DNA from: Bacteroidota bacterium
GTDB taxonomy: Bacteria > Bacteroidota > Bacteroidia > UKL13-3
Length of the DNA: 64,000 nucleotides
Direction of reading: 5' to 3'
NCBI GenBank assembly: GCA_030680835.1
Contig: JAUXUD010000047.1
Location: 57,608-121,607 of the forward strand
Each line of letters begins with the position of its first letter. The first letter of the stretch is position 1. Shown piece by piece: positions 43,767-53,025 of this stretch. Both the position numbers and the translations under genes were made by a program. Below the pieces are notes generated by a model. The model was not told the DNA's origin. It was given only the letters and a program-made list of their open reading frames with translations, and did not search any database.

Positions 43767-44387
43767 ATGTACTTTAAAAAAGAAAGTTTTAAAAAAGAGA
43801 AAATTAAAGAATCACTCGGGGCTAAAATCCGAAAGCTTTTTAACTACTTTTTAAAAGGCCTGTTGATATCATTGCCCGTTTATGCAACCTATCGGATCAT
43901 TCGCTCTTCGGTTGAAGTAATTGATGAACTGCTTTTGCTTGATACACCCGGATTGGGTTTTGTAATTGTTATCAGTTCCATTACCCTGCTGGGCTTCGTG
44001 GGCTCATTTATTATAACCCGCCCCTTTATTGATTTACTCGATGATTTATTTTCGAATATACCCCTCATCAAAACAATTTATATTTCTGTTAAAGATTTAA
44101 TTGGGGCTTTTGTTGGCGACAAAAAGAAATTTTCGAAACCGGTTATTGTTGAATTAACAGATGGAGTTTATAAACCCGGATTTATTACCCAGGATGATTT
44201 GATTGAGCTTAATTTACCGGGAGTTGCCGCTGTTTATATGCCGCATTCGTATGCTTTTTCGGGTAATTTGTTTTTTGTTGATCACAAAAAAATACGGGTA
44301 GTAGAGGGAAGCAGCAGCAATTTAATGAAGTTTATTGTTTCGGGGGGTGTTATTGAAATGGATAATAAAGAAGAAGAAAGCATCTAA
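43767..44387 (+). CDS. DUF502-family membrane protein
   Basis: 206 aa. An N-terminal basic region is followed by two helices (FLKGLLISLPVYATYRII and LGFVIVISSITLLGFVGSFI), then a soluble domain with the family motifs LIKTIYISVKDL and PGFITQDD...GVAAVYMPHSYAFSG. Family role unknown in bacteria. It sits 8 bp after dnaX, and its stop TAA overlaps the next ATG (TAATG). Confidence 0.88.
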   Translation: MYFKKESFKKEKIKESLGAKIRKLFNYFLKGLLISLPVYATYRIIRSSVEVIDELLLLDTPGLGFVIVISSITLLGFVGSFIITRPFIDLLDDLFSNIPLIKTIYISVKDLIGAFVGDKKKFSKPVIVELTDGVYKPGFITQDDLIELNLPGVAAVYMPHSYAFSGNLFFVDHKKIRVVEGSSSNLMKFIVSGGVIEMDNKEEESI

Positions 44388-45268
44388 TGCATGTAATCAT
44401 TGATTTTTTTCGATTGATTCGCATCAAAAATCTGGTCATTATTTTATTGACCCAGTTATTTGCATACTATTTTCTTACCCCAACCATACATCTGGGTAAT
44501 CTGCTGGAAACTGAATTTTTATTCCTCATTTCATGTACGGTTCTGGTTGCTGCAGCAGGTTATATTATTAATGATTATATGGATGTGATGCTCGACCTGG
44601 TAAATAAACCCGAAAAGGTAATTGTAGGCAAAACCATTCCACGGCGCTGGGCCATGCTGTTGCATTTTGCCTGCAGTATTTCTGCTTTTATAATGGCATG
44701 GAGCATCAATAAAAAAGTGGCCCTCATGGTTCTGCTGTGTTCATTAAGCCTTTGGATATACTCGCAGCTATTGAAAAAGACATATTTAACAGGCAATATT
44801 TTGGTTGCATTGCTTACTTCATTTACCTTATGGATTATTTATGTATACAACCATAATGTTAACGGCGCGGGAATCTGGGTTTACAGCATTTTTGCCTTTG
44901 CCACTACCCTGCTCCGCGAAATTATTAAAGATACGGAAGACCTGCGGGGTGATCAAAAATTTAAATGCAGAACATTACCTATTGTTGTCGGGATCAGGAA
45001 AACAAAAAAAGTATTGATCTGGATACAATCCATTTTAATAATTTTAACCTTTGTCTATTGTAGTTTTTTTGCTGCACTCAGTTATAGCAGCTCAAACGTA
45101 AACATGATGTTTTTAATGTATATGGCAGGCTTTGTGATATTACCCATGTTTTTGATGCTTTGGTTAATAAACACTGCGGATGTTAAAAACGACTTTAGCA
45201 AATTGAGCATATTAAGCAAAGTAATTATGCTCAGCGGAATTATGAGTATGGTTTTCTGGCGATTTTAG
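44387..45268 (+). CDS. UbiA-family prenyltransferase (geranylgeranylglycerol-phosphate type)
   Basis: 293 aa with eight to nine predicted helices. The two aspartate motifs are NDYMDVMLD (about residues 63-71) and DTEDLRGD (about residues 184-191), which bind Mg-diphosphate of the prenyl donor. The sequence style matches Bacteroidota digeranylgeranylglyceryl-phosphate-synthase-like proteins. The acceptor cannot be assigned with certainty. The end overlaps acyP by 4 bp. Confidence 0.85.
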   Translation: MHVIIDFFRLIRIKNLVIILLTQLFAYYFLTPTIHLGNLLETEFLFLISCTVLVAAAGYIINDYMDVMLDLVNKPEKVIVGKTIPRRWAMLLHFACSISAFIMAWSINKKVALMVLLCSLSLWIYSQLLKKTYLTGNILVALLTSFTLWIIYVYNHNVNGAGIWVYSIFAFATTLLREIIKDTEDLRGDQKFKCRTLPIVVGIRKTKKVLIWIQSILIILTFVYCSFFAALSYSSSNVNMMFLMYMAGFVILPMFLMLWLINTADVKNDFSKLSILSKVIMLSGIMSMVFWRF

Positions 45269-45543
45269 AGGTAATGTATTTCAAACTTTTCGTATTGATG
45301 TAAAGTGGTCAATTCAATCACATCCACTTTTTCAACAATTGAATTGGGCGGCCCCTGGTAACACCATTCAACTAACGCTTTCAATTTCATTTTATCGCCC
45401 TGCGCTATAATTTTTACCGTCCCATCTTTTTGATTGGAAACAAAACCCTTTAAACCCAGTTCCCCGGCTTTTTGGTATGTATTTTTTCTAAAAAACACGC
45501 CCTGTACTTTTCCGCTTACAACAATTTGTATTGCTTTTTCCAA
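45265..45543 (-). CDS. acyP: Acylphosphatase
   Basis: 92 aa. The active site VSGKVQGVFFRKNTYQKA has the phosphate-binding Arg, and GFVSNQKDGTV holds the catalytic Asn. It hydrolyses acyl phosphates such as acetyl phosphate or carbamoyl phosphate. It lies 2 bp after the phosphatase gene and probably shares its transcript. Confidence 0.93.
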   Translation of the reverse strand: MEKAIQIVVSGKVQGVFFRKNTYQKAGELGLKGFVSNQKDGTVKIIAQGDKMKLKALVEWCYQGPPNSIVEKVDVIELTTLHQYEKFEIHYL

Positions 45544-45545
45544 TT

Positions 45546-46034
45546 TTATCTGTGCTTAGGGATTTGATGTTTATCAATCAGGTAATCAAGCAAACCTTTA
45601 ACAGAACGGCCTATCAAACTAAAAACCATTTCAAAATCGTTAATGGTTCCATAAAAAGGATCAGGAACCTCCATACTTCCGTTTGCATGCGGATCAAAAC
45701 TCCTTAAATATAATATATCACATTTTGAATTTTCGGGTTTTGCTTCTATTACATCCAGGTAATTCGCCGAATCCATAACCAGTATATAATCATTATTCTT
45801 AAAATCATCACGACTCAACTGCCTGCCCAGATGCGTTATTAATATATTGTTTTCCAGGCCCACTTTTACTGTTCTGAAATCAGGAGGATCGCCTACATGA
45901 AAACTTGCGGTGCCTGCCGATCCTACTTCAAAATACTGTGACAATCTTTTCTTTGCTGTCAAATCATTGAACTGTGCTTCGGCTAATGGCGATCTGCAAA
46001 TATTGCCCAGACAAACAAACAGTATTTTAACCAT
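45546..46034 (-). CDS. Low-molecular-weight protein tyrosine phosphatase
   Basis: 162 aa. The CX5R loop is VCLGNICRSP (Cys8 to Arg14) and the general acid Asp lies in VPDPFYG. Role in surface-polysaccharide control or arginine/tyrosine phosphatase activity is possible. It faces the PagL-like gene across a 42-bp gap that contains a 16-bp perfect palindrome. Confidence 0.92.
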   Translation of the reverse strand: MVKILFVCLGNICRSPLAEAQFNDLTAKKRLSQYFEVGSAGTASFHVGDPPDFRTVKVGLENNILITHLGRQLSRDDFKNNDYILVMDSANYLDVIEAKPENSKCDILYLRSFDPHANGSMEVPDPFYGTINDFEMVFSLIGRSVKGLLDYLIDKHQIPKHR

Positions 46035-46058
46035 GCTTAAAAATTTACTTATTCTTGT

Positions 46059-46074
46059 TTACTTTGCAAAGTAA
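46059..46074. promoter_or_regulatory. 16-bp palindrome TTACTTTGCAAAGTAA in the divergent promoter
   Basis: Perfect dyad in the short gap between the divergent phosphatase and PagL-like genes. Each half resembles TAnnTTTG with one mismatch (TTACTTTG), so it may be a two-sided promoter or an operator. Confidence 0.6.
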
Positions 46075-46076
46075 GC

Positions 46077-47195
46077 ATGAAAAGAGAAGTTTTATTTTAT
46101 TCGTTGTTAATATGTTCTACATTTTTAGTGGCTCAAACCACTTTTTTAGACAGAAGCGGAATCCGTGCAAATATTTTTACTGGCTATCATTTTGCTGCCA
46201 ATAATGTTTGGAAAACCAAACAATCATTGGATGGAAATGTAATCGGACTGGATATCGGTTTGGTTCAATGGGGGCTTAAAAATGAGCAATTTAGTCGTGT
46301 TTATGGAAATCCAAGAATTGGACTGGATGTGCGGTTTATAAAAATGAATAATACCGATACCTTTGGTTATTGCTTTGGGATATTACCCACTTTTGAAATC
46401 GAAATGATGCATCAGCAAAAGTGGAGTGTACATTCAAAAATTTCGTTTGGTATTAACCTAAATACCATGGGTTATGGATTGCTCAGCAACTTTGACAACC
46501 GGGCCATTGTTTCTCCGGTAAATTTTGCTTTTGATGCAGGCCTTTTGGCACATATACTGTTAACACCATACCTTGAATGTAATATAGGTACCGGTTTATA
46601 TCATGTTTCGAATGGAAGTTTAAAAATGCCCAATGGAGGAATTAATATTGTGTACCTGAATACCGGCATCACCTATTACCCAAAATTTCAGGTTCATAAA
46701 AACTATCTGAAACCCAATTATACATTAAACGAAAACCGTTTTTATTATATGGCTTATGGTGCCTTTGCATACAGGCAGCTTGGGTATTTTAGCGATTTAA
46801 AAAGCTTTTGGGTATTTTCGTGTGTTAATCAGTATATGTACCGAATAAACAAATTGTATTCATCGGGAATAGGCCTTGATGGATTTTACGATGCAACCCA
46901 TGCTTTGAGGCAAAAAGATTCACTAAATCTGAGTGACATTCCCGAAAACAAAAAATATCATTTGGCTATTGGTTTAACGAATCGGTTTGATATTGGAAAG
47001 CTATTTATTCCTGTTGGTGTTTACACCTATCTATATAACAACAAGTATGTGCAAGAACCCGTTTATCTGAGATTTGGTTTGGGATACCAATTTCATAAAC
47101 ATTTTTTTACAGGCCTTTTTTTTAAAGGAACCATTAACCGTAATTTTAAACTGCAATCTGATTTTATGGAGTGGAGCCTGGGAGTTAGAATTTAA
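46077..47195 (+). CDS. PagL-like acyloxyacyl hydrolase (lipid A deacylase family)
   Basis: 372 aa: a signal peptide (MKREVLFYSLLIC...LVAQ) and a beta-barrel domain. The catalytic His-Ser pair appears in GLYHVSNGSLK (about residues 177-187), as in lipid A 3-O-deacylase PagL. Length exceeds the roughly 190 aa of Pseudomonas PagL; the C-terminal half is a second beta-rich region (for example YLRFGLGYQF). It would trim lipid A in the outer membrane. The 3' end overlaps the convergent gene by 11 bp. Confidence 0.82.
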   Translation: MKREVLFYSLLICSTFLVAQTTFLDRSGIRANIFTGYHFAANNVWKTKQSLDGNVIGLDIGLVQWGLKNEQFSRVYGNPRIGLDVRFIKMNNTDTFGYCFGILPTFEIEMMHQQKWSVHSKISFGINLNTMGYGLLSNFDNRAIVSPVNFAFDAGLLAHILLTPYLECNIGTGLYHVSNGSLKMPNGGINIVYLNTGITYYPKFQVHKNYLKPNYTLNENRFYYMAYGAFAYRQLGYFSDLKSFWVFSCVNQYMYRINKLYSSGIGLDGFYDATHALRQKDSLNLSDIPENKKYHLAIGLTNRFDIGKLFIPVGVYTYLYNNKYVQEPVYLRFGLGYQFHKHFFTGLFFKGTINRNFKLQSDFMEWSLGVRI

Positions 47196-48591
47196 ACTGC
47201 ATCGTTTGTATTGCCAAAAATTTTGTCTGGCCTTTATTGGCATGTAATTCAAAATTTTTAACCATACCTTTTTCACCACCCGGAGTCGAAGGATAAAATG
47301 ATACTGTTTGATTCCCTTCTTTCAGGGGCATTCTGCAATAATTTATTGAATAAGGCAGCAATTGCCAGTTGCGTGTATCAGCCTGCTCCGAAAAGGCACT
47401 GTATAGTGTTGCTGCAAATGCAAGCCCTTTATTCTTTTCATCTTTTCGGGCCTGTGCAATCGACAATTGCTTTAATGCAACCCGTAACAGGGCCTCACCA
47501 AGTTCTTTAAGCATCCGGTCTTCAAGGCTTTTAAATGCAATGGCATTCACATCTTCTGCAAGGTTAAAGTTAAAAGAATTTCCATTTGTAATAGCAGTGG
47601 CCGAACTATAATACGGATCTCTGCTCACAAATTTTGGAATCGCAATGCGTACAATTTTCATGTCAAGCAAATCCTTTCTCTTTTTGTCATCTTCTTTTCC
47701 CACATAAAATGGAAAATGTAATCCGCTTTCCATATGCATAAATTCAATCCAACCATTTGTTAAGGGAACAATGGTAAAAGTCATGGTATTCTGGTCTTTT
47801 ACCGGGCACATTCCATTGTTCCAAAAAAATACCAGCTGACCTGAATCTCTGGGTGTATTTCTGTTAAAGGTCATTTTAAATTCGGCTTCATATTTCCTTA
47901 CATCGTCATAAAAACCGGTAAAATAAGCTGTTCTTAACAGGTCCTGCTTAAGCTGCTCCGGAATGGGTGTGCCCATCTGGGTTTGGTAATCATCCCGGTA
48001 AACTTCGTAAGCATTACGGTATGCAATAAAGGCATCATTATAATCTCCTTTTGCATCATAAATAATACCTAATAAGTTGTGGGCAAATGCATCCCGTTTG
48101 TATTTGTTTTTTGACTGGAATTTATCAGTAACCCGCTGCATTTTCTCAAGCATCCGTTTGCCTTCAACCAATGCATCATCATATTGGTTTAAACCCAGGT
48201 AATTTAGTGCCCCGTAATAATGAATTAAGATTTGTTCAAAATTTTCGCCCGGATAGGTCATTACATTTGGGTTAACCAAAATGCTCAGAAATGCCTGTCC
48301 ATAATTTTTTTGAAAATCTTCTACAAAAAAATCTGCTTTACTGAAATAAATATTACTGTTTGCATAATCGCCCTGCATCCATAAAACGGTACCCTTGTTA
48401 AGGTAAAAAAGTAATTTATTCCGTTCCTGCTTCTCCCATTTATCATCTTCTTTCAGAATTTTATTAGCTACTTCAAAATTATTTTGTTTCACCGCTTCCA
48501 TCAACTTCTCATTTTTCTGATAATAAGTTGCACAGGAACTTATTGCAAAAAGCAGTATAAAAACGGAAGTAAATTTTATATAACTTTTCAT
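47185..48591 (-). CDS. COG3014-type TPR lipoprotein
   Basis: 468 aa. The lipobox SSC lies near residue 20 (LLFAISSCATYYQ). The body is helical with TPR-like segments (EQILIHYYGALNYLGLNQYD, AHNLLGIIYDAKGDYNDAF), followed by a beta-rich end. COG3014 genes recur next to lpoB-like genes; the pair is probably an envelope assembly unit linked to penicillin-binding proteins. Here lpoB lies 121 bp upstream on the same strand. Confidence 0.82.
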   Translation of the reverse strand: MKSYIKFTSVFILLFAISSCATYYQKNEKLMEAVKQNNFEVANKILKEDDKWEKQERNKLLFYLNKGTVLWMQGDYANSNIYFSKADFFVEDFQKNYGQAFLSILVNPNVMTYPGENFEQILIHYYGALNYLGLNQYDDALVEGKRMLEKMQRVTDKFQSKNKYKRDAFAHNLLGIIYDAKGDYNDAFIAYRNAYEVYRDDYQTQMGTPIPEQLKQDLLRTAYFTGFYDDVRKYEAEFKMTFNRNTPRDSGQLVFFWNNGMCPVKDQNTMTFTIVPLTNGWIEFMHMESGLHFPFYVGKEDDKKRKDLLDMKIVRIAIPKFVSRDPYYSSATAITNGNSFNFNLAEDVNAIAFKSLEDRMLKELGEALLRVALKQLSIAQARKDEKNKGLAFAATLYSAFSEQADTRNWQLLPYSINYCRMPLKEGNQTVSFYPSTPGGEKGMVKNFELHANKGQTKFLAIQTMQFKF

Positions 48592-48617
48592 GGCTGAATG
48601 TATACTGAGCTCCCTGG

Positions 48618-48645
48618 TTTAACGGGCATCATATAACCTGTTAAA
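48618..48645. repeat. Imperfect palindrome between COG3014 and lpoB
   Basis: TTTAACGGG (48618-48626) pairs with CCTGTTAAA (48637-48645) with one G-T pair; 10-base loop. It lies just upstream of the COG3014 start. Confidence 0.5.
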
Positions 48646-48666
48646 GGAAGTGAATTCACTTTGGAC

Positions 48667-48691
48667 ACCTGCCAGACAAGCGTTTGCAGGT
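48667..48691. repeat. Palindrome ACCTGC...GCAGGT after lpoB
   Basis: ACCTGC and GCAGGT arms 25 bases end to end, with additional internal pairing (CAGAC/GTTTG) and a bulged C. It follows the lpoB stop by 22 bases. Other CCTGCCAGAC-type palindromes exist in Bacteroidota intergenic DNA to my knowledge. Confidence 0.5.
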
Positions 48692-48712
48692 TGATTTTTG
48701 AATCCGAACAAA

Positions 48713-49300
48713 TTAGTTTTTAATAAACTTTTTGATTTCCTTATCACCAATCCATACTTTTTCATTGGTTTCAAGATCTGTGAGCTCCAGGTTTATCTGA
48801 TATTTAATGGCCTTTTGGTTTTTATACTGGTCAACAATAGACATAATAACGCCATTTAACATAAAATCAGCCCCTTTTTCTTTTGCCCATTTTTTACGGG
48901 TCTCTTCACTTGCAAAAGTTTGCTGGTCACTGCGTTCATCGCGTATTTCATTGCGTTCTTCGCCGCTTTGAACCACACTAACTGTACCTGTATTGATAAA
49001 GGCTTTTTCAATATTTTTTATAAAAGTTCCGGCATCAATATGTTCGCTTGTCTTATTGCGTATTTGACCCACAATAACTGTGGGTTTTTTGCCATGTTTG
49101 GTTTCAAAATTTGAACGCCAGGGTCTTTCCAATACATCTTTAATCATTTCGTTAGCAACCAGTTTAGAATCGGTATCATTCCACCTTCCGCTCAAATCAA
49201 TTACCTGGTTTGGATCAACACGCTCTACTTTTCGGGCAGGACTACAGCTGTTAAAAATAAACATGGAAAATAAACTTCCCAATAAAAATATCTTTTTCAT
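48713..49300 (-). CDS. lpoB: LpoB-like penicillin-binding protein activator
   Basis: 195 aa lipoprotein (lipobox NSC near residue 19). Family features include DLSGRWNDTDSKLVANEMI, PTVIVGQIRNKTSEHIDAGTF and GADFMLNGVI, with C-terminal LTDLETNEKVWIGDKEIKK. LpoB activates PBP1b in E. coli. Paired with COG3014 on the same strand. Confidence 0.88.
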   Translation of the reverse strand: MKKIFLLGSLFSMFIFNSCSPARKVERVDPNQVIDLSGRWNDTDSKLVANEMIKDVLERPWRSNFETKHGKKPTVIVGQIRNKTSEHIDAGTFIKNIEKAFINTGTVSVVQSGEERNEIRDERSDQQTFASEETRKKWAKEKGADFMLNGVIMSIVDQYKNQKAIKYQINLELTDLETNEKVWIGDKEIKKFIKN

Positions 49301-49390
49301 ATAGTTTTGTATTTATTTGCTCAAGTTTACAAAATCCGTTCCAAAAAAAAAACTTAAGTATTCAAGTCATAATTTTAAAAACAAATATTT

Positions 49391-49906
49391 GTGAAAACTG
49401 AACCCAAATATGGAGCGATTCTGTTGATTTTATTGACTTTAACAGCTTGCACAACTCAAAAAACCTATACTTTAAAAAAAGTAGGCACGGATATTATTTT
49501 AAAGGGAATTGTACAAAAAGAAGTACTGATGAACCCAAAAGTTTATCCCTGGTTTGCATGGGGGATCAATGATTATAAACCGGATACAACGCAGATACCT
49601 CTATTAAAACCTTTTGCAAAAGGACTAAAGGTATTGGTAATTGCAGGTAGTTGGTGCAGCGATACACAAAGAGACTTGCCTAAATTTTATAAAGTTGCCG
49701 AATTAATGGGTTTAAACACAAACCACATCAGCTTAATAATGGTTGATAGAGATAAAAAGTGCAGCAATATTGACATTGAAATCCTGCAGGTTAAAAATAT
49801 ACCCGCTTTTATTTTTTATTATGAGGGGAAAGAAAAAGGGAGAATTATTGAAAATACAACCGTAAATATGGAAACAGATATGGTAAATATTTTAAAACTC
49901 AAATAA
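49391..49906 (+). CDS. Thioredoxin-fold lipoprotein with a single-Cys active site
   Basis: 171 aa, GTG start, lipobox LTAC near residue 20. The thioredoxin fold is visible from GLKVLVIAGSWCSDTQRDLP (the place of CxxC) to the cis-Pro region VKNIPAFIFY. The site reads WCSDTQ with no second Cys, so it is not a classical disulfide reductase; related Bacteroidota proteins use WCxD-type sites. Anchored in the envelope, role unknown. The GTG follows an ACAAATATTTGT dyad by 0 bases. Confidence 0.75.
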   Translation: MKTEPKYGAILLILLTLTACTTQKTYTLKKVGTDIILKGIVQKEVLMNPKVYPWFAWGINDYKPDTTQIPLLKPFAKGLKVLVIAGSWCSDTQRDLPKFYKVAELMGLNTNHISLIMVDRDKKCSNIDIEILQVKNIPAFIFYYEGKEKGRIIENTTVNMETDMVNILKLK

Positions 49907-49988
49907 AATAATTGCCGTTTATGGCATCATTTTGTCAGTTTACTAATTTGAATTTTATTAGCTGTTAAATTTTTTTATCTTGCGTTCA

Positions 49989-51995
49989 ATGAAGAAAAGT
50001 GTATTAATTGGCCTCATTGGCTTATTGTTAAGTGTGTCGGTTCAGGCAAACGACAGCACAAAAGTAGTTTTAAAAACATTGGTTCCCGAGAGTCAGCATC
50101 CGGTATTGTTCCAGTTAGTTGGACAAATATTGAATTCTTATCACTACAGGAAAGTTAAAATCGACGATAAATTATCGTCCGATTTGCTGGATAATTATAT
50201 CGAAAATTTAGATCCGGGTAAAGTATATTTTTTAAAAGAAGATATACAGAAGTTTGAGAAGTTCAGATACCAGTTTGATGATGATTTGTTACAGGGTAAC
50301 GTGCAAAAAGCCTTTGATATTTATAATACGTATCAAACCCATCTGGAAGACCGGATTTATTTTACCCTTGATTTACTGAAACAGGATTTTAACTTTTCGA
50401 GTAACGACTCGTTTGAAGCAAGGAGGGAAAAAGCTGACTGGCCCAAAAACTACAAGGAATATGATGCCCTTTGGTACAAAAAGGCAAAAAGTGAAGTATT
50501 GCAATTAAAAGCCGATGGCAAAGATGAAAAAACCTATAAAGAAATTCTTACAAAACGATACAAAAACCTGTTAAAGCAGTTAAGTAAGACCAAAAATGAA
50601 GATGTTTACTCATATTTTGCCAATTCGTTAACCGAGCTGGCCGATCCGCATACAAACTATTTTTCGCCCCGTGCAGCCGAAGATTTTAACCAGAGCATGA
50701 GCTTAAATTTAGAAGGTATCGGTGCACAACTTCAAACAGAAAATGAGTATACCAAAATCAGGGAAATTATAAAAGGTGGACCGGCAGAAAAAAGCAAACA
50801 ATTATTTGCCAATGATAAAATAGTTGCCGTGGGACAGGGAAAAGATGGGGAAATGGTAAATATTCTGGATTGGCGCATCGATGATGTGGTTTCGCTGATA
50901 AGGGGTAAAAAAGGAACCCTTGTGCGTTTGGAAATTATTTCCCATGATGCGGTGAACAATAAATCCAAAATCATTGAACTGGTACGTGATAAAATTTTGC
51001 TTGAAGACCAGAGTGCAAAATGCAGCGTTCATGAAGTAACCAGAAACGGTGTTAAGGAAAGAACCGGAGTTATTATGCTCCCTAATTTTTATCTTGATGT
51101 TGCCGCCATGTCGCGCGGTGATGCCAATTACAAAAGTACCACACGCGATGTAAAAAAATTAATACTTCAGCTTAAAGATTCCAGCATACAAAGCCTGGTA
51201 GTAGACTTAAGAAACAACGGCGGGGGCAGTTTGCAGGAAGCTGTAGAATTAACCGGTTTGTTTATAAAAAGCGGACCTGTAGTGCAGGTTAAAGATGCTA
51301 TAGGAATTACAAAAAGTGAGGAGGATAAAGATGAAAGCATCACCTGGGATGGCCCTTTGGCTGTATTGGTAAACCGATTTAGTGCATCGGCCTCAGAGAT
51401 TTTTGCTGCAGCCATTCAGGATTATAATCGCGGTATTATCATCGGAGAAAAAACGTATGGAAAAGGTACGGTTCAAAATTTAATGGACTTAAATAGTTTT
51501 ATGATGGTTGATGGCATAAAGCTGGGTCAGATAAAAATAACAATCGCTAAATTTTATCGTATTTCAGGTGGAAGTACTCAATTTAAAGGTGTAATTCCTG
51601 ATATTGAATTTCCAAGTATTTACGCCGACAAAGAATATGGTGAAGAAGCCAGTAAATATGCCTTGCCTTATGATGAAATCAACCCGATGAAATATACTCC
51701 GGCAGGGAACGTAAAAATGATCCTGCCCGAATTAGCGCGCAAACATGAGCAACGCATGAAAACTTCGCTTGAATACAGCTACCTGATAGAAGATATTGAA
51801 GCCATGAAAAAAGCAAAAGCCAAAATATGGTATACATTAAACGAAGCAAGGTATAAGAACGAATTGGAAACCGCCGATAAACAGAAAAAAGAACGTGAAG
51901 CGGCCAAAGCCAAATTAAAAGAAAACAAAGGGGGTACCACCAATTTAATATTAGACGAAAGCTGTGAGATACTGCTGGATTTGATGGGGAAATAG
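49989..51995 (+). CDS. S41-family C-terminal processing peptidase (Prc/Tsp-like)
   Basis: 668 aa from ATG 49989; the frame's TTG three codons earlier is less likely. A signal peptide is followed by an N-terminal helical domain, a PDZ domain (MSLNLEGIGAQLQ...VAVGQG) and the S41 domain: VDLRNNGGGSLQEA, the Ser in SASASEIFAAA, and the Lys in GEKTYGKGTVQ. It degrades or trims periplasmic proteins from the C-terminus. The stop is followed by a heptamer array. Confidence 0.93.
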   Translation: MKKSVLIGLIGLLLSVSVQANDSTKVVLKTLVPESQHPVLFQLVGQILNSYHYRKVKIDDKLSSDLLDNYIENLDPGKVYFLKEDIQKFEKFRYQFDDDLLQGNVQKAFDIYNTYQTHLEDRIYFTLDLLKQDFNFSSNDSFEARREKADWPKNYKEYDALWYKKAKSEVLQLKADGKDEKTYKEILTKRYKNLLKQLSKTKNEDVYSYFANSLTELADPHTNYFSPRAAEDFNQSMSLNLEGIGAQLQTENEYTKIREIIKGGPAEKSKQLFANDKIVAVGQGKDGEMVNILDWRIDDVVSLIRGKKGTLVRLEIISHDAVNNKSKIIELVRDKILLEDQSAKCSVHEVTRNGVKERTGVIMLPNFYLDVAAMSRGDANYKSTTRDVKKLILQLKDSSIQSLVVDLRNNGGGSLQEAVELTGLFIKSGPVVQVKDAIGITKSEEDKDESITWDGPLAVLVNRFSASASEIFAAAIQDYNRGIIIGEKTYGKGTVQNLMDLNSFMMVDGIKLGQIKITIAKFYRISGGSTQFKGVIPDIEFPSIYADKEYGEEASKYALPYDEINPMKYTPAGNVKMILPELARKHEQRMKTSLEYSYLIEDIEAMKKAKAKIWYTLNEARYKNELETADKQKKEREAAKAKLKENKGGTTNLILDESCEILLDLMGK

Positions 51996-52002
51996 GGAAT
52001 TT

Positions 52003-52044
52003 ACGATGTACGATGTACGATGTACAATGTATGATGTACGATGT
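52003..52044 (+). repeat. Six-unit heptamer array after the S41 peptidase gene
   Basis: ACGATGT three times, ACAATGT, ATGATGT, ACGATGT: six 7-mers, beginning 8 bases after the stop. The lead-in GGAATTTACGAT is nearly the same as after sdhB. Confidence 0.85.
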
Positions 52045-52070
52045 AACGAATTTTTGTTGGTAATTGGTAG

Positions 52071-52089
52071 GGGCGAATTGCATTCGCCC
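52071..52089. repeat. Palindrome GGGCGAAT-TGC-ATTCGCCC
   Basis: Eight-bp perfect arms, 3-base loop, 27 bp after the heptamer array. Similar GGGGCGAATTGCATTCGCCC units are known to me as recurring intergenic palindromes in several phyla. Confidence 0.7.
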
Positions 52090-52148
52090 TGTTCGGTGAA
52101 CCACAATATTTCACAATTAAAATATAGTTTAATAACAGATTAAAAAAT

Positions 52149-52982
52149 ATGGCAAATCAAATTTATCCCTGCTTATGGTTTGATGGAAATGCAAAAGAAG
52201 CCGCTGCATTTTATTGTTCCGTTTTTAAAAATTCAAAAATTGGAAATGATACACCCATGGTGGTAACATTTGATTTAAATGGATTGCATGTAATGGGCCT
52301 TAATGGTGGACCCATGTACAAAATTAATCCTTCTATTTCACTGTTTGCAGTTTGCGAAACTGTTAATGAAGCCAATGATGTATGGAGTAAATTAATAGAT
52401 GGCGGAAGCGTATTAATGCCTATTGATAAATATCCCTGGAGTGAGCGATACGGATGGCTTCAGGATAAATTTGGGTTAACCTGGCAGATTAGTGGTGCCA
52501 CCCTTGAGAACGCAAAGCTTAAAATTACGCAATCGATGTTGTTTACGGGTAAACAGTTTGGCAGGGCAAAAGAAGCCATTGATTATTATAGTTCAATTTT
52601 TGAAAATTCTTCGGTAACGCAGCTTTTTTATTACCCGGCAGAGGATAAAAATGCAGGCAAAGTACTGTTTTCAGAATTTAAATTAAATCAATACGACATC
52701 ATGGCGATGGATGGTCCCGGGGTGCATGAATATACTTTTAATGAAGCTGTTTCTTTTGTTGTTGAATGCCAAACCCAGGAGGAAATAGACCATTATTGGA
52801 ATAAATTAACATCTGGCGGACAAGAAAGCATGTGTGGCTGGCTGGTTGACAAATTTGGGGTATCCTGGCAAATTATTCCTGCCAATCTGGGGAAACTGAT
52901 GAGCGACCCGGCAAAAGCGCCCGCGGTGATACAGGCAATTATGAAAATGAAAAAAATTGACATGACTCTTATCAATTTTTAA
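52149..52982 (+). CDS. Two-domain VOC (PhnB/glyoxalase-fold) protein
   Basis: 277 aa made of two PhnB-like halves: QIYPCLWFDGNAKEAAAFY with YGWLQDKFGLTWQIS, and QFGRAKEAIDYYSSIF with CGWLVDKFGVSWQII. PhnB-type domains sit in the vicinal-oxygen-chelate superfamily and often annotate as 3-demethylubiquinone methyltransferase-like. The enzymatic role is unknown. Confidence 0.85.
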   Translation: MANQIYPCLWFDGNAKEAAAFYCSVFKNSKIGNDTPMVVTFDLNGLHVMGLNGGPMYKINPSISLFAVCETVNEANDVWSKLIDGGSVLMPIDKYPWSERYGWLQDKFGLTWQISGATLENAKLKITQSMLFTGKQFGRAKEAIDYYSSIFENSSVTQLFYYPAEDKNAGKVLFSEFKLNQYDIMAMDGPGVHEYTFNEAVSFVVECQTQEEIDHYWNKLTSGGQESMCGWLVDKFGVSWQIIPANLGKLMSDPAKAPAVIQAIMKMKKIDMTLINF

Positions 52983-53025
52983 TCGTTCGGATACCTATAA
53001 ATTGCGTGGCAATAAAGGTATTGAA

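Noticed and set aside
51679..52104. 141-aa minus-strand frame with repeated TSYIVH peptides
   Set aside because: The peptide pattern is the translation of the heptamer array and the opposite strand of the S41 gene; a shadow.
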